DNA from: Triops longicaudatus
Lineage: Eukaryota > Arthropoda > Branchiopoda > Notostraca > Triopsidae
DNA length: 64,000 bases
Assembly: GCA_022885665.1 (NCBI GenBank)
Contig: JAGQDJ010000022.1
Location: 62,001-126,000 of the forward strand
Direction: 5' to 3'
Made by a program: the position numbers and the translations under genes. This document shows, piece by piece, positions 35,420 to 46,004 of this stretch; the stretch's first letter is position 1; each line of letters opens with the position of its first letter. The notes under the pieces are model-generated. The model had not been told where the DNA came from and made no database searches. It saw nothing but the letters and a program-made list of their open reading frames with translations.

Positions 35420-36492
35420 TCCATCTTCGCGGGTCTCCGTTAAATGGGGTATTTTTCTTCTGAAGTCTTACCTTCTGAATTCCGTAATCATACCCCCATG
35501 AGTACTTCGATTGCTGGGATTTTTTGCCATGAAAATCCACGCGTCTTTGTAGTTTGTTGTCATTTCTCGATAATAGGTGGCGCTGGCGGCCTTTGCCTCG
35601 ATTGCGGGAGTTGAGATAGTAACATCAAATTTGTCGGCGATATGAGCAACGTGGCATGTTGGGTTCATTTGAACTTCAAGCGACACGTTTGGAAAGGTAT
35701 ATTGCCGGCCCCGGGACGCACGTACGTTCCTCGATTACTTCCTCAGCGTCTTCGCGTAGCGAATTGGTTTCGATACGGAATTGAGCGATTTCGTTTCCAT
35801 AATATCGTCTCTCTCGGGTTAATTGTGCCCTCTATTCCTCTTACTCCAATCGTGACTGGATTTCCCTTGGTCTTTTTTGACAGGCCTCTTCTTCTGCTAG
35901 TTTTCCTTTAGCCGAGGGAGACGTAACTCAGCTGAGGCAAGGCATAATTGGGATTCCCGATGCTGCACGACTGAGGGCTTGCTAGCGATGCTGCCCTCTG
36001 CAGGTAATCGAACGAACAGAAAGAACTGAGTCCGAAGCGATTGACGATGGAGGGTTATTTGCTCGTGAGAAACGATATTCTTTTATATTTAGAAATTACG
36101 CAAATGCGTCTCACTCGATTTTCATGAATTAAGCTTCAACTTTCGATTTTTGGAGATGTTCTAACGTCACATTCTTTGATACCTTCTGAAAGTTGCTGCC
36201 GTAGTACTTGTAGTGCACTGCGGCTGCCGCGGCTTTGTGGATCAATTCGTTCGATACAAACATAGAGGCGTTTCATCGCCTCTGTACGTAGTGTACGCAA
36301 CAGACAAACGTTCTCTGACGCGTCACGTTCGTCGTCAGAGAATTCATTGTTGTCGTTTGCTGGCGAGCAAACATATTCCACTGTACGATTTACGAACTTA
36401 GTTGTAGGCGAAAGCAAATTTTTTATCGAAATGTTGTACTTACAGTTCCCGAAACGAAATAATGACCGTTCGAAGCTTCTCTGTCGAAGCAC
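35420..36492 (-). pseudogene. Decayed gag-like retroelement reading frame
   Basis: On the minus strand, three broken but coding-like stretches follow in order. The first (36492-36136) has a charged helical end of the type LRTEAMKRLYVCIERIDP and LRQQLSEGIKE. The second is an acidic stretch near 35840-35740. The third (about 35735-35468) leads towards FNGDPRRWTMFV. A helical segment followed by an F-x-GDP-x-x-W motif recalls BEL/Pao or Gypsy gag regions. Frameshifts and stops separate the parts. No reverse transcriptase or LTR was seen, so the family call is tentative. Confidence 0.33.
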
Positions 36493-36621
36493 CAGTTGGT
36501 CAGCCCCTTTTTCGGGGCTGGCTGGGGAAATAACGATAAGGGGGACGAAACGAAATACGAAGGGTTAATGGCAAATGCACCAAAAATGATTCACTCAGTT
36601 TCGTAAAGAAAGCAAGACTAT

Positions 36622-36933
36622 GGGTGCATTTTATCGTGAACTGATCCGTTGGCCAGTTTTTCTCCGCGTTCACCATAAAATACGCGTTGTGCAGCCCTCT
36701 GTTCAACTGAGAGAAGGACTGTTTACATGAAAAGCATTGGGTGAGGTTTTAACGTTCATGTCCGTTGTACTGTGCTCTCTCAGGACGGTTATAGGGAAAG
36801 TGGCATTCGTGCTCAACGCAACTGATACGTACACTCCAAAATGACCGTTGAGCTAGTCCCGTACACGCCAAAAAGCTAATTACGCTAACTAGCCAGCCCA
36901 CTTGATCAGTTCAGTTCGCGATAAAATGCACCC
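36622..36933. mobile_element. MITE with GGGTGCATTTTATCG ends
   Basis: This 312-bp element has a left end GGGTGCATTTTATCG and a right end CGATAAAATGCACCC, perfectly inverted over the first 15 bases. Subterminal similarity continues through GAACTGATC and GGCCAG/GGCTGG. A right-half copy lies at 47879-48047. I saw no clear target duplication and no ORF. Confidence 0.6.
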
Positions 36934-37284
36934 CAGGTAGGCATAGTTGGAAACAACGGTTCGACTTTCGTAGCCCGCAATTCTCTGGCCGAAGGATAAT
37001 GTTAAAATGAAACACGCTGACGTTTCCTATCCTTAAGTAAGACAAAGTCCAACACAAGTAGCTGTGTGCCAATGAGTGACATTCCCAATAATTTTGAATG
37101 TTTCTAAACAAGACTAGTAGCTTAAGTTGAAATACACGTATTTAACTTGCACATATACAGACGAGTTAGCAATAACCTAGAACAAAGAAAGGAAAAAAAG
37201 GATATTGCCCACGTTTGAATTGCACACAACAATTGCGTGCTCATAGTTTTTCTCACAATATTATTCAATACGCCTAAAACTATT

Positions 37285-39676
37285 CTATGCAATATCGTTG
37301 TGCTTATCAAATTCATTCTTATCTTCGTGCACGTAAACTTTCGTCCAGTCTGTTGAATCAGGTCGCGCAAATCCACAACAACGCCAGTCGAAGAAATCTA
37401 CAGTATTCTGCATAATGCCTTTGTTGAAAGGACTTCGATGGTTCTTCGCATTGCCTGACACATGGAAGTGTTTATACCGAGGGGCATTCAATCTTTCATT
37501 GGTGGTCATTGCAACAACAACGCACTATATTAAAGCAATATGCTTTAGTTAGCGGTATTTGCCTTGCATATTTATCTCACTCGTTCTCAAATCCAGTAAT
37601 TTAGCATCGGGACAAACTGTTCATTAAGCCACGCCTAACTACTCCACTAAAAAACTGAAAGAAAAATATTCTCACCTGGTAGAGCTGGCACACCAGAAGC
37701 GCTCCAACCCATAAACTATGCACTAGGGCATTGCAAGCCATAAAACTAAGCCAGCCGTCGCATCTTAATACTTGTAGTACCATTCCAGCATCCCATTCTA
37801 CGTGATCTAGGCAGTTTTGGGACCAGAAATACGTACATCCCCACAGAAAGCACAGGCATGAAGTGAACAGCAAAGCCAAGTAGTTGACGAAAGATCTGTG
37901 GTTACGCCATCCTTAAAACAAATAAAAAATAAGTTAAACTTAGAAAACGTCAAATATAGTATCATAATTACCTATGCAGTTCCCTACCCACGGACAGTGG
38001 TGATCGAATTTGGCTATACACCGCTGACAAACTGAACAATGTTTCGATCGTAAAGGCCGTTTGATTAAGCACGTACTACAAAAGACTTGAGGATCAAAAC
38101 CCATCCCTTGCTCCGCTAGCTCCCTGATCATCTAAGAATTCAGTGTCATTTGGCAATTAATGGTTATTTACAAAAGTTTAAAGGTTGCGCACTTTAAATT
38201 TCTCTTCCAAAGGATGTGTGATAGTGCCAGGATCACCTCGCCACGTACTATAAAACTGATGACATAAGAGGATTGCGCTAGTGTAGAAGACAAGATTGAC
38301 TACAAAGGTCACGTTAGGCATTAGCCACAGCACCCACGTTAAAACGACCCAAAACTACAAAAGAAAGTTAATAGCCATGACAGACTTTGTTTAGTTTCCA
38401 TACTTTGGTGGCCAAATATATAAATACTGGCAGAACGGTCATAACGCGATGGTCATGGACTCTATTAAGGAAAAAGGGCGTGGAGAAGAATCCTACGGCA
38501 AAAAGGACGAATTTGCTCCAGACCGGTAATAAAGACTGACACAGCGAAGCCATCAAATAGAAGAGCAAGAAAGGCATACTGGATACAAGGTAGAAACGCG
38601 TTTCCTAATTTTTGTTTCACAAGGTACAAAACTATTATGACATAAGTTTCTTTAATATACTCAAAGGGGAATTCGAATAAGCTTTGAAACACTTGCCTTG
38701 TCACACAACGGTAAACAAGTTCTTCCCTGTCGTGAAGGCTTTGTTTGTCGCGAGGCTAACGATCGCAATTTTTCACCCGATTTTGCTCCAATCCATCCAG
38801 GAGACTTTGTGACTAGAAGATCATAGCAAGTTTCGCCCTAATACGAAGAAAATTCTCCTATAACGCTCCCGTACAAGTTTTGTCAATTTTACTTGAAAGT
38901 TGGGTATGTCTAATGGTGTTTGCTTTTCCACCATGTTAAGAATAGCAGTGGAATTTCGACCTAAAAAGGCCCAATGTAATGGAGTATTTCCATGAGTGGT
39001 GTCTTGGATTGTAAGTGAAGAGCCGGAAGAAAGTAAAAGGCGAACAGGATCCATCCTGAAAAATCCGACCATGAGGAAATGGAGAACGAATGATAAAAGT
39101 TTTACGTTTGTGTTCTTAAGGCGGCCCACATTAACGCAGTCATGCCTTGTTTATCTACTTCATTAACGCCAACTCCTTTGGCCAAAAGATAAGCCACGAT
39201 GGAGGTGTGGCCTAACATTGCCGCAACATGAATTGGACAGCAACCTTCGCCATCTGGGATAGTTGGAGAAGCGCCCAGCTGCAATAAAAGAACCACCATA
39301 CTCAAATGACCTTGTCTGGGAGGAATAAGGAGAATAAGATTTTGCGCCACAATAAGTTTTGACCTTATACCTAATGGCCCAATGAAGAGGTGTGGCTTCC
39401 AGTTTCCCTCCGATTGCATCCACTTCAGCTCCTTTACTGACGAAATAAGAGACCAAGTCTCTTCTGTTATTAATGGCTGCCCAATGTAGGAGTGTAACTT
39501 GCTCGTCATCTCTTTGGTTTACATCGTAACCAGCTTCAATTATGGACTTGCAGACTTCGAATTGTCCGTACTATCGAAAACAAAAGTTTGGCCTGAAATC
39601 GTAGTCACTAAAGAAGAAAATGTGACAGACATACCTGTGTAGCTTTCACAATATCGGCGGAAGTATTTGCAGACAT
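37285..39676 (-). CDS. ZDHHC17: Palmitoyltransferase ZDHHC17/HIP14 (584 aa)
   Basis: Membrane protein S-acyltransferase that attaches palmitate to cysteines of neuronal and trafficking proteins at Golgi and vesicles (family knowledge). Exons (5' to 3'): 39676-39635, 39570-39371, 39315-39106, 39055-38893, 38837-38697, 38604-38404, 38354-38193, 38131-37972, 37911-37676, 37524-37285. Ankyrin repeats fill about aa 1-235 (start DIVKATQ, repeated TPLHWA). Hydrophobic segments precede and follow a Cys-rich DHHC domain: zinc ligands from C391, DHHC with catalytic C419, then a TTNE motif at 512-515. Length is near the family's ~630; the N-terminus lacks the ~60 residues found before DIVKATQ in vertebrates, so an upstream start or exon may be missing. 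Intron 5 appears to be GC-AG. Confidence 0.93.
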
Positions 39677-40182
39677 TTTTAAAATCAGGGAAGGGGGACA
39701 CGATAAAAACCTAGTATTTACTTGTACTTCTGATCATCTATAAAAGCAACCATTTAAATAAAAAGAAATTCATAGACACCAACCGGCGAGACTTTAAGCT
39801 TACCAAGATGCAAAGGAATGTCGGACCTAGTAATGACGCATTTACATATTAAAGGTGAAGTTTATCGCAAAACACTTATTATACCAAAAAGCGTATAACA
39901 AACACTGACAAAAAGCCGGTTCAGTACCATGCCCAAATCACAACACGGCGAAACTTCTACTCAACTTGGCAGTCTATCTGACAAGTAAACATGAGAGAAG
40001 CTCAATCCGAAGAGGTGCTGCCCTCTAATACTGTAACCACGTATCTTCCACAGGTCTTGTAATGTTCCTCACTAGAGAGCGATGCAAGACAGAGAATAAC
40101 AAGCCTTCCTAAAAAGTAAATTAAAGTGTTCGAATAAAAACGTGAAAATTGTGTAATTATTACACTGATATTCTAGGTAATT
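39677..40182. promoter_or_regulatory. Divergent intergenic space, ZDHHC17 / BCL7-like
   Basis: The start codons of the two genes are only 506 bp apart in head-to-head orientation, so both promoters and 5' UTRs lie here. I saw no TATA box or other clear core element. A shared bidirectional promoter is inferred from distance alone. Confidence 0.5.
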
Positions 40183-40674
40183 ATGTCGCGCTCGGTACGT
40201 GCAGAAACTCGAAGCCGAGCCAAAGATGATATCAAGCGCGTAATGCAAGTTGTAGATAAAGTTAGGCACTGGTAAGTTTCAGCTAATAACAATCTGGTTT
40301 TCGAAAGTTATACTTTTAACAGTTCAGTTTGCTTTCAATTAGGGAAAAAAAATGGGTAACCATAGGTGATACTACGATGAAGATATATAAATGGGTACCC
40401 ATAACACAAATGGACACCAAAAAGAAAATTAAGAAAGAAATTAAGAAAGCTTTGGACCCTGCTTTATTAACGTTAAGCGGTGAAGATTCTAACACAAGTA
40501 ATTTAAAGATGTTCTTTCAATCTTTCGCCGTAATGTTGGTACATATTAAAACCCCGTTCGCTAGGTTTCTCGTTGACCAGCGAGTCTCAAGGCCCAACCG
40601 AGTTCACTGCTACACAAATAATGGCGTCGGAAGATTCCAATTCTCAATGCGATCCTAGTACCAAGAAACTGTAA
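40183..40674 (+). CDS. BCL7-family protein (117 aa)
   Basis: Exons 40183-40271, 40343-40497 and 40565-40674; all junctions are GT-AG and in phase. The N-terminal ~50 residues are the conserved Bcl-7 domain: SVRAETRSRAKDDIKRVM, then KWEKKWV-type and KIYKWVP motifs, nearly identical to vertebrate BCL7A/B/C. The C-terminus is short and Ser/Thr-rich with an SEDSNSQ-type motif and a basic end. BCL7 proteins are subunits of SWI/SNF (BAF) chromatin remodellers in the nucleus. At 117 aa it is about half the vertebrate length. An ATTAAA at 40726 may be the poly(A) signal. It is convergent with PES1, whose stop is at 40836. Confidence 0.9.
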
Positions 40675-40725
40675 AGTCGTCAGTCACTTCTCTGTTTCCA
40701 CTCATGATCATATATACGCGAATCA

Positions 40726-40731
40726 ATTAAA
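40726..40731 (+). terminator. ATTAAA poly(A) signal, BCL7-like
   Basis: This common variant of the poly(A) hexamer lies 52 nt after the BCL7-like stop codon and 105 bp before the convergent PES1 stop. It fits a very short 3' UTR. Confidence 0.4.
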
Positions 40732-40835
40732 CATTCATGGTGACCTTTTTCCGCTTGACAAAATACAACATTTTTGCCAATAATGTATTTTTTTTTACGT
40801 GCTTCACAAACATCATGATGTTTCTCCCGTACGTT

Positions 40836-43800
40836 TCACCCTGCAATCTTAGGCTTTTTCGCTTTCGTTGGTCCGTCACTTTTCATTGGACTTTTCTTTT
40901 GAACGGTTTTATCAGCCTGCTTTTTCTCGATCTGTTCGCGTTTCTGGCCCAACTTAGTGGCTTCTTTCTCTCGACGTGATCGGCTGCGCATCATGGAGCG
41001 ATACAAGCGCTTGTGGCGTTTCTTCATCATTAACTCGCGGAACCTATAATGTTCCTTTTCTTCGGCTTCCGCTGCTTGTTTAGGATCTGCTTTCTCCACT
41101 TTGCCTCGTTTAACTTCCATTCCTTTAACCTAAAAAGAATAAAGCTTATAATAAATGTAACGTATGCAACCAATTGTTGAAGTTTTAACTCCAGAACCAG
41201 TGCTAATTCCAGTAATGCGTGGTGGTCTAATATCAGTATCTGTGGTATAATATCAGTCATGCCTTGCTTTTTTAGTGTTACTATTCAACCCTACACTGGT
41301 TATTCAACTGTAATTTTAAGTGCGGTCAAAAACTCGCTGTGTTTTTCGCATTCTTTTTTTGAGAAAGACTACACCTTGGGAATAAAACGGAAAGCTTGTG
41401 GGCAAAAGCTTATAATGTATAAGCATAGTGCTAAGTTAAAAAACGTCTTAAGATATGCCTCGTGTTTTAATACGTTAGATAAATTTTTAATTTTCTGATA
41501 CCTCCAAAGCTCGTAAGGGGATTTCAAATCCCAGATTTTAGAGAACTAACGTCGTGCATTGCAAAAATAATTCCTTTCAAGGATACATGAAAACCTAGCA
41601 TAAGACAAACTTAAGACTATTTCGAATCAAGCGTACAGAAAATGTACGGCTTTGTTAAACAGCCGTAGGCGGTACTTATTCGCCTGAGGTTTCTACAGTA
41701 AGAATGTGACCATAAGTGCGCAAATTTGGTAAACAATAATGATTAAGTCCTTACCTTACCTATCTCTTACGCAAATTAAGGGAGTTAAAACTACCCATTA
41801 TTAATTTTAATAATAAAAACGTCTTCACAAATATATAAGCAGCAGTTTCGTGCAATGTTGAGCAATATTAGTTGTTTTACTTTTTGGGATGCTGTTTCAA
41901 TGGCTTCAGCATCGCTTGTATCCTCGTCATCTTCCTCGTCTTCCTCTTCTTCGGAACCCTCTTCTCCCTCGGAGTCTTCTTCCATGGCATCACTTTCGTT
42001 GGCACCCTTTCCTTCATTGTCTAAGAAGGATTCTTTTTATGTTACCTTTCATAAAAGCACAAAAAGCTAATTTACCAATCTCCTCGCCCTTTTGACTGGC
42101 TAACAAAGCCACTCGTTCAGGTGGTACGTAATCTCCTGCTCGCTCTTCCACGAAAGGTGACACATGAGGAGGAAGAACTGCTCCAACGAAGTAATCTTCA
42201 ACGGGTAGCAACCGTCTGAAATTGACGCAGTCGTAAACCCATTGAGGCTGAACATAGTACCTAGAATAGAGTATCATACATTTTCAAACAGTCCAAATCT
42301 TTTCCACACTGTCAACTATGTTTTTTAGTTATATTTTTTTAAAAACAGTTAAAATGATTTACCTAGAAAGGTACGGTTTGTCGATAGAAGGTCTGTCAAC
42401 AATTTGGTGTGTAATAGATTCATCGGATTCAGGGAAAATTGCTCCTGCAAACGCTGTTTCGTCCCATGAAACTTGAGCTCCACAAGCTCGTAAGACAAAC
42501 ACGACCGACTCGCGAGGCACTTCTCTTCCAATGAAGACTTTCAGGCCAGCAAACAATGTTTGCAGACGTTTAATAGACTCGGCTTCCTTCTTTGCGTCAT
42601 CCATTTTTGACGGATCATCAGACTACGAAGCAAACACAGAATCAATTAACACAGATCGATAAGGGCTAACAAAACCAACTTTACTTTGTCAAAGACGTCA
42701 ATTTCTGGTTCCTCTTCAGTACCACCTACTGAACGTACTAAACTACGATTAAGGGCAGCTACTAGTTCGTTGTAGTCTTCCTTTTCTGCAATTAGAAGAA
42801 ACGCAATTCTCGTATCAGTTCTGAAAGGTAGCCTCAATTAAGTTTCAAACCTTCACTTTCTGTGGTAAAGGCAGCCAGTTTGGGTGGATAATGAAGATTC
42901 AAGCTGTGATAAAGGCGGAAATTTACGAAACCTAACATGGTGGTGTAGAAATCGACGAAGGTTGTCATGATTTTGTAATCCACTTGCGATGCTGGTTGAT
43001 GCTAAGAAAAAAATGTGACTAGCATAATGCGTATGAGTCAAAGAAAAGATTTGTACCTGGTAACCCCGCTGATGAGGTACAACCCATGTAACGGTTTCGC
43101 CTTTGATTTCTACTTGGTAGTAGATACCCTTAATCGAAATGAATACTTTGCGCAAGGCTTTCGCTTCGATTACGTAATGCATGAATTCTAAAGTTAACCT
43201 TCTGCAGAGATTGATCAACTGCATAGGAATGTGAGAGACACGAGGCATGGTAGCATAGAGGCTACAGAGGGACAAACAATCGTCCAAATCCCTCAAGGCG
43301 TCCGCAAATGTTGGATATCTATAAAAAAATGTGAGATTTTAGCATATAAACATGACACAACGAGGAATAGAACACCCACCTCTCTTTTACAAGATGATCT
43401 AAAGTTAAGGAAGGCTTATTTTGGTTCAAACGCTCAACTGCTTCTTCATCTCCCTTTTCTTTCGCCGTCTTTATCTTGCGCATAAAAATCTGACAACAGA
43501 ATAGTATTGACTACTGAACGAAACTTGAACTTCAAGTTCCTGCTTACTTTGAATTCCCTGAAGCGCCATAGCAGAGGCTCGTGCATCAAGAAACGAATAT
43601 CCTTGGTGTAATACAAGGTCTTCCTGTCAATTTGACCCTTTTGGGCTTTTTTTCGGTTGTTCGGCTCACGTGGGTATATCCCTTTTAGAATGCATATTCT
43701 GCGAAAATCTTTCAAATTCAACTGAAGCTTCTTTAAGGCTTGCGCCCTAGATATGTATTTGGCAGCTTCTCCGGACTGGTACTATAGAAAAACATATTAT

Positions 43801-43870
43801 TACACGTTTCCAAAGAATTATCTATAGTTAATTATCTCCAAATTACCTTCTTTTTCATGCGTGCACCCAT
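40836..43870 (-). CDS. PES1: Pescadillo homolog (586 aa), ribosome biogenesis
   Basis: Nucleolar protein of the PeBoW complex, needed for 60S subunit maturation (family knowledge). Exons: 43870-43847, 43781-43548, 43489-43380, 43318-43057, 43001-42851, 42785-42685, 42622-42363, 42260-42076, 42020-41881, 41129-40836; all are in phase. The pescadillo N-domain (aa ~9-260) carries DIRFLMHEPLLWRFREFK and RDLDDCLSLCSLY-type motifs. A BRCT domain spans about 310-420, including the VDRP and YYVQPQWVYDC motifs. An acidic Glu/Asp tract (about 455-480) and a Lys/Arg-rich tail follow. Human PES1 is 588 aa, so the model looks complete. The last intron is 751 bp, while the others are under 110. Confidence 0.95.
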
Positions 43871-44093
43871 TTTTACGAATTGCCTTTAGAAACAGTACGA
43901 CAAATGAAACACGTGTTTTTGAGTCCAGTAAATTTTACAATAATGTCTCTAAACGGTGAATGTAGTTTCCGTTTTTGTGTCACTTGTGAGAACCGTTCGC
44001 CATTCACTCATGGAGGGCGTCACATTTAGAACTAACCCCGCCTAGAAAGTTGTATATTTCTCGTGAGGGAAGAGACAACTTCACATCAATACT
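43871..44093. promoter_or_regulatory. Divergent intergenic space, PES1 / LIN7
   Basis: Only 223 bp separate the two start codons. Both 5' UTRs and core promoters must share it unless upstream noncoding exons exist. No core motif stands out by eye. Confidence 0.5.
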
Positions 44094-44938
44094 ATGGCTA
44101 CTCCTGTGGGTGAGCGATTAACCCTTAAAAAAGGTGATTGCACTCTTGCTAGCACTTCGTTATATTAATAATTTCTGCGCATATTTTAGATGTCACCAGG
44201 GCGATCGAGTTGCTGGAAAAGCTGCAAAAGAGTAACGTGTTTAGCCCAACTTTAACTGAGGCGTTGGCTTTATAATTTTTCTATTTAGTTTCTTTTGTTT
44301 TTATTATAGCGTCGGACATTCCTTCAGCAAAATTGGCAGCCTTGCAGAAAGTTCTCCAGAGCGATTTTTTAAGAGCTGTTCGTGAAGTGTATGAATACGT
44401 GTACGAAACCGTTGACGTTGGAGGCTCTCCTGATGTACGAGCTTCGGCGACAGCTAAAGTACTTTACGTAGGTTTCCGCAGTTAACCTTAATAACAACTA
44501 TTCGTTTGTAGGCTACCGTAGCTGCATTTGCTGCTAGTGAAGGACACGCCCATCCTAGGGTGGTAGAGTTGCCTAAAACTGACGAAGGCCTTGGTTTCAA
44601 CGTCATGGGCGGCAGAGAACAAAATTCTCCTATTTATATCTCGCGAATCATTCCTGGGGGCGTTGCAGACCGTCATGGAGGCTTAAAACGTGGGGATCAA
44701 TTGCTTTCCGTAAATGGAGTGGTAAGAAGCCTTTTATGCCGCTTATTGTAAGACCTGAAATGAAATTTTGACTGTCTAGTCGGTAGAAGGAGAGAATCAC
44801 GAAAGAGCTGTAGAGCTCTTGAAAGCTGCCCAGGGTTCGGTAAAACTTGTGGTGCGCTATACCCCTAAAATCCTAGAGGAAATGGAATCTCGCTTCGATC
44901 GCCAACGGACAGCGCGCAAAAGGCAGCCTTATCATTAA
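44094..44938 (+). CDS. LIN7: LIN7/Veli/MALS scaffold protein (199 aa)
   Basis: Adaptor of the LIN-2/LIN-7/LIN-10 complex that positions membrane proteins at synapses and epithelial junctions. Exons 44094-44133, 44190-44231, 44310-44458, 44512-44721 and 44780-44938; all are in phase. An N-terminal L27 domain (about aa 14-70) contains RAIELLEKLQK and REVYEYVYETVDV. A PDZ domain (about 93-175) has the carboxylate-binding GLGF loop at 103-106 and is nearly identical to vertebrate LIN7 (ADRHGGLKRGDQLLSVNG). Length matches the family (about 195-230). AATAAA lies at 45072. Confidence 0.96.
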
Positions 44939-45071
44939 GCAGCTTCTTATGCATAAGAAAATGTCTTCATATTCGTAATTCCACTCTACCTTTATTAATC
45001 TATTCTGTTAACTTGTTGCGCGTATCGCTCAGGTAGTTGTTGTGTGTTTTATTGTGTAATTTCCTATATCC

Positions 45072-45077
45072 AATAAA
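45072..45077 (+). terminator. AATAAA poly(A) signal of LIN7
   Basis: A canonical hexamer lies 133 nt after the LIN7 stop codon, on the coding strand and at a normal 3' UTR distance. Confidence 0.6.
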
Positions 45078-45124
45078 GTCTACGTAAATGAAAAAATATT
45101 AATATTTTTCTGATTGACTTTTTG

Positions 45125-45220
45125 CAGGCCCGGTGCCAGGATTTTGAATCGGGGGGGTTTCAACATGCAATTTTATTGGACACTTCGGGTTAACTCCCTA
45201 TCCTCCTGGCTACGGGCCTG
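45125..45220. mobile_element. 96-bp hAT-like miniature element
   Basis: Inverted ends: CAGGCCCGGTGCCAGGAT on the left and, in reverse complement, CAGGCCCGTAGCCAGGAG on the right. Flanking octamers ACTTTTTG and ACTATTTT match at 6 of 8 positions, consistent with a decayed hAT target duplication. The interior has a G run and no coding potential. It lies between LIN7 and the membrane-protein gene. Confidence 0.55.
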
Positions 45221-45453
45221 ACTATTTTCGGTCAGTTTTATTGGAATCTTGCGTATTTATAAAGGACAGGGTTACGCGTAAACTTTGTCCGGCAGATTTC
45301 ACTAGGAATGGAAGGGTGCGCTAGCATACGTGAAATGGAAGAAAGAGAAATGTACATTCTTTGTTTATGACAATATAATTTGTTGCGTGTCGTACACACT
45401 CCAAGAGATGAATTTCACTGGATTCGAAATTTTTAAAAATTGCATCAGAGCAA

Positions 45454-46004
45454 CTACACATTCCCTGGCGGAACTGGGCAACCTGAAAAATAACAAGCAC
45501 ACTGAATCGTTCTTTGATCAAATATTTTCCCTGATTTATTAAATAAATTACCAGCTTGACTTGTGCGAATAGTTTTCTTTGCATCTTGAACAATATCATT
45601 AGGCAAAAGTACATTGGTCAATTCTCTCATGGCAACTCCACGACTGTCCTGAAAGCAAAGCTCTGCTTTTTATGCTGTTAAAAAAGGTGAAGTTGCAATG
45701 ATTATTACTTTATCTTCGAAGTCCTCAAGTAAGCTCATGACAGCGGTCTCCGTGAGTATAGGGTGGTTTGGGTTACGCGATAATATTATCAAGTCGCGAA
45801 ACCACGCAGCCGGTTGAACTTGTTGTCGCACGTTAATAGTAAACCAGCATATCAATAGCAATAAAATGACAAGTACACATATCAAGTTCAGCCAAATTTC
45901 ATATCTGCAATAAAAAGCTTCACAGATTGGTGCCCGGGGTTCAGGAGTACCAGTAGCCGGGGGGTATGTTCGATAGGTTGGCTCGGGTGCGTCGCGCCTA
46001 ACGC
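45454..46004 (-). CDS. Unrecognised single-pass membrane protein, 5' end missing
   Basis: Three exons join in phase: 46004-45709, 45648-45552 and 45482-45454 (stop). The partial product is about 140 aa. A Pro-rich stretch (EPTYRTYPPATGTPEPRAP) precedes a hydrophobic segment rich in Leu/Ile/Val (partial residues 37-56), then a charged C-terminal part with SLLEDFEDKDSRGVAMREL. The first exon begins after a CCCTCAG acceptor in the middle of a codon, so upstream coding exons exist but were not found. I do not recognise the family. An alternative frame in the last exon is open much longer but is out of phase with the preceding donor. Confidence 0.5.

Larger units (their letters stand above)
28675..37284. 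other. Gene-poor, repeat-rich interval between FoxP and ZDHHC17
   Basis: This 8.6 kb separates the FoxP stop from the ZDHHC17 stop. It contains the hAT-like MITE (30245-30625), the pogo-like MITE (32205-32521), a duplicated ~115-bp block (32769 and 33071), a SINE (34578-34800), an orphan exon-like segment (35041-35206), a decayed gag-like frame (35420-36492, minus) and a GGGTGC-ended MITE (36622-36933). The FoxP 3' UTR occupies the left end; I saw no clear AATAAA close to the stop. Confidence 0.6.

Noticed and set aside
38640..38704. GT donor (GA|GTATAT) for ZDHHC17 exon 5
   Set aside because: That exon would contain an in-frame TGA; the GC donor upstream gives the family sequence.
41855..42095. 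Two Ser/Pro-rich plus-strand frames
   Set aside because: They are the antisense shadow of the acidic Glu/Asp tract of PES1 exon 9.
45321..45482. Longer frame in the last exon of the unknown membrane protein (Cys-rich, to 45321)
   Set aside because: It is out of phase with the donor at 45552; the in-phase frame stops at 45454.
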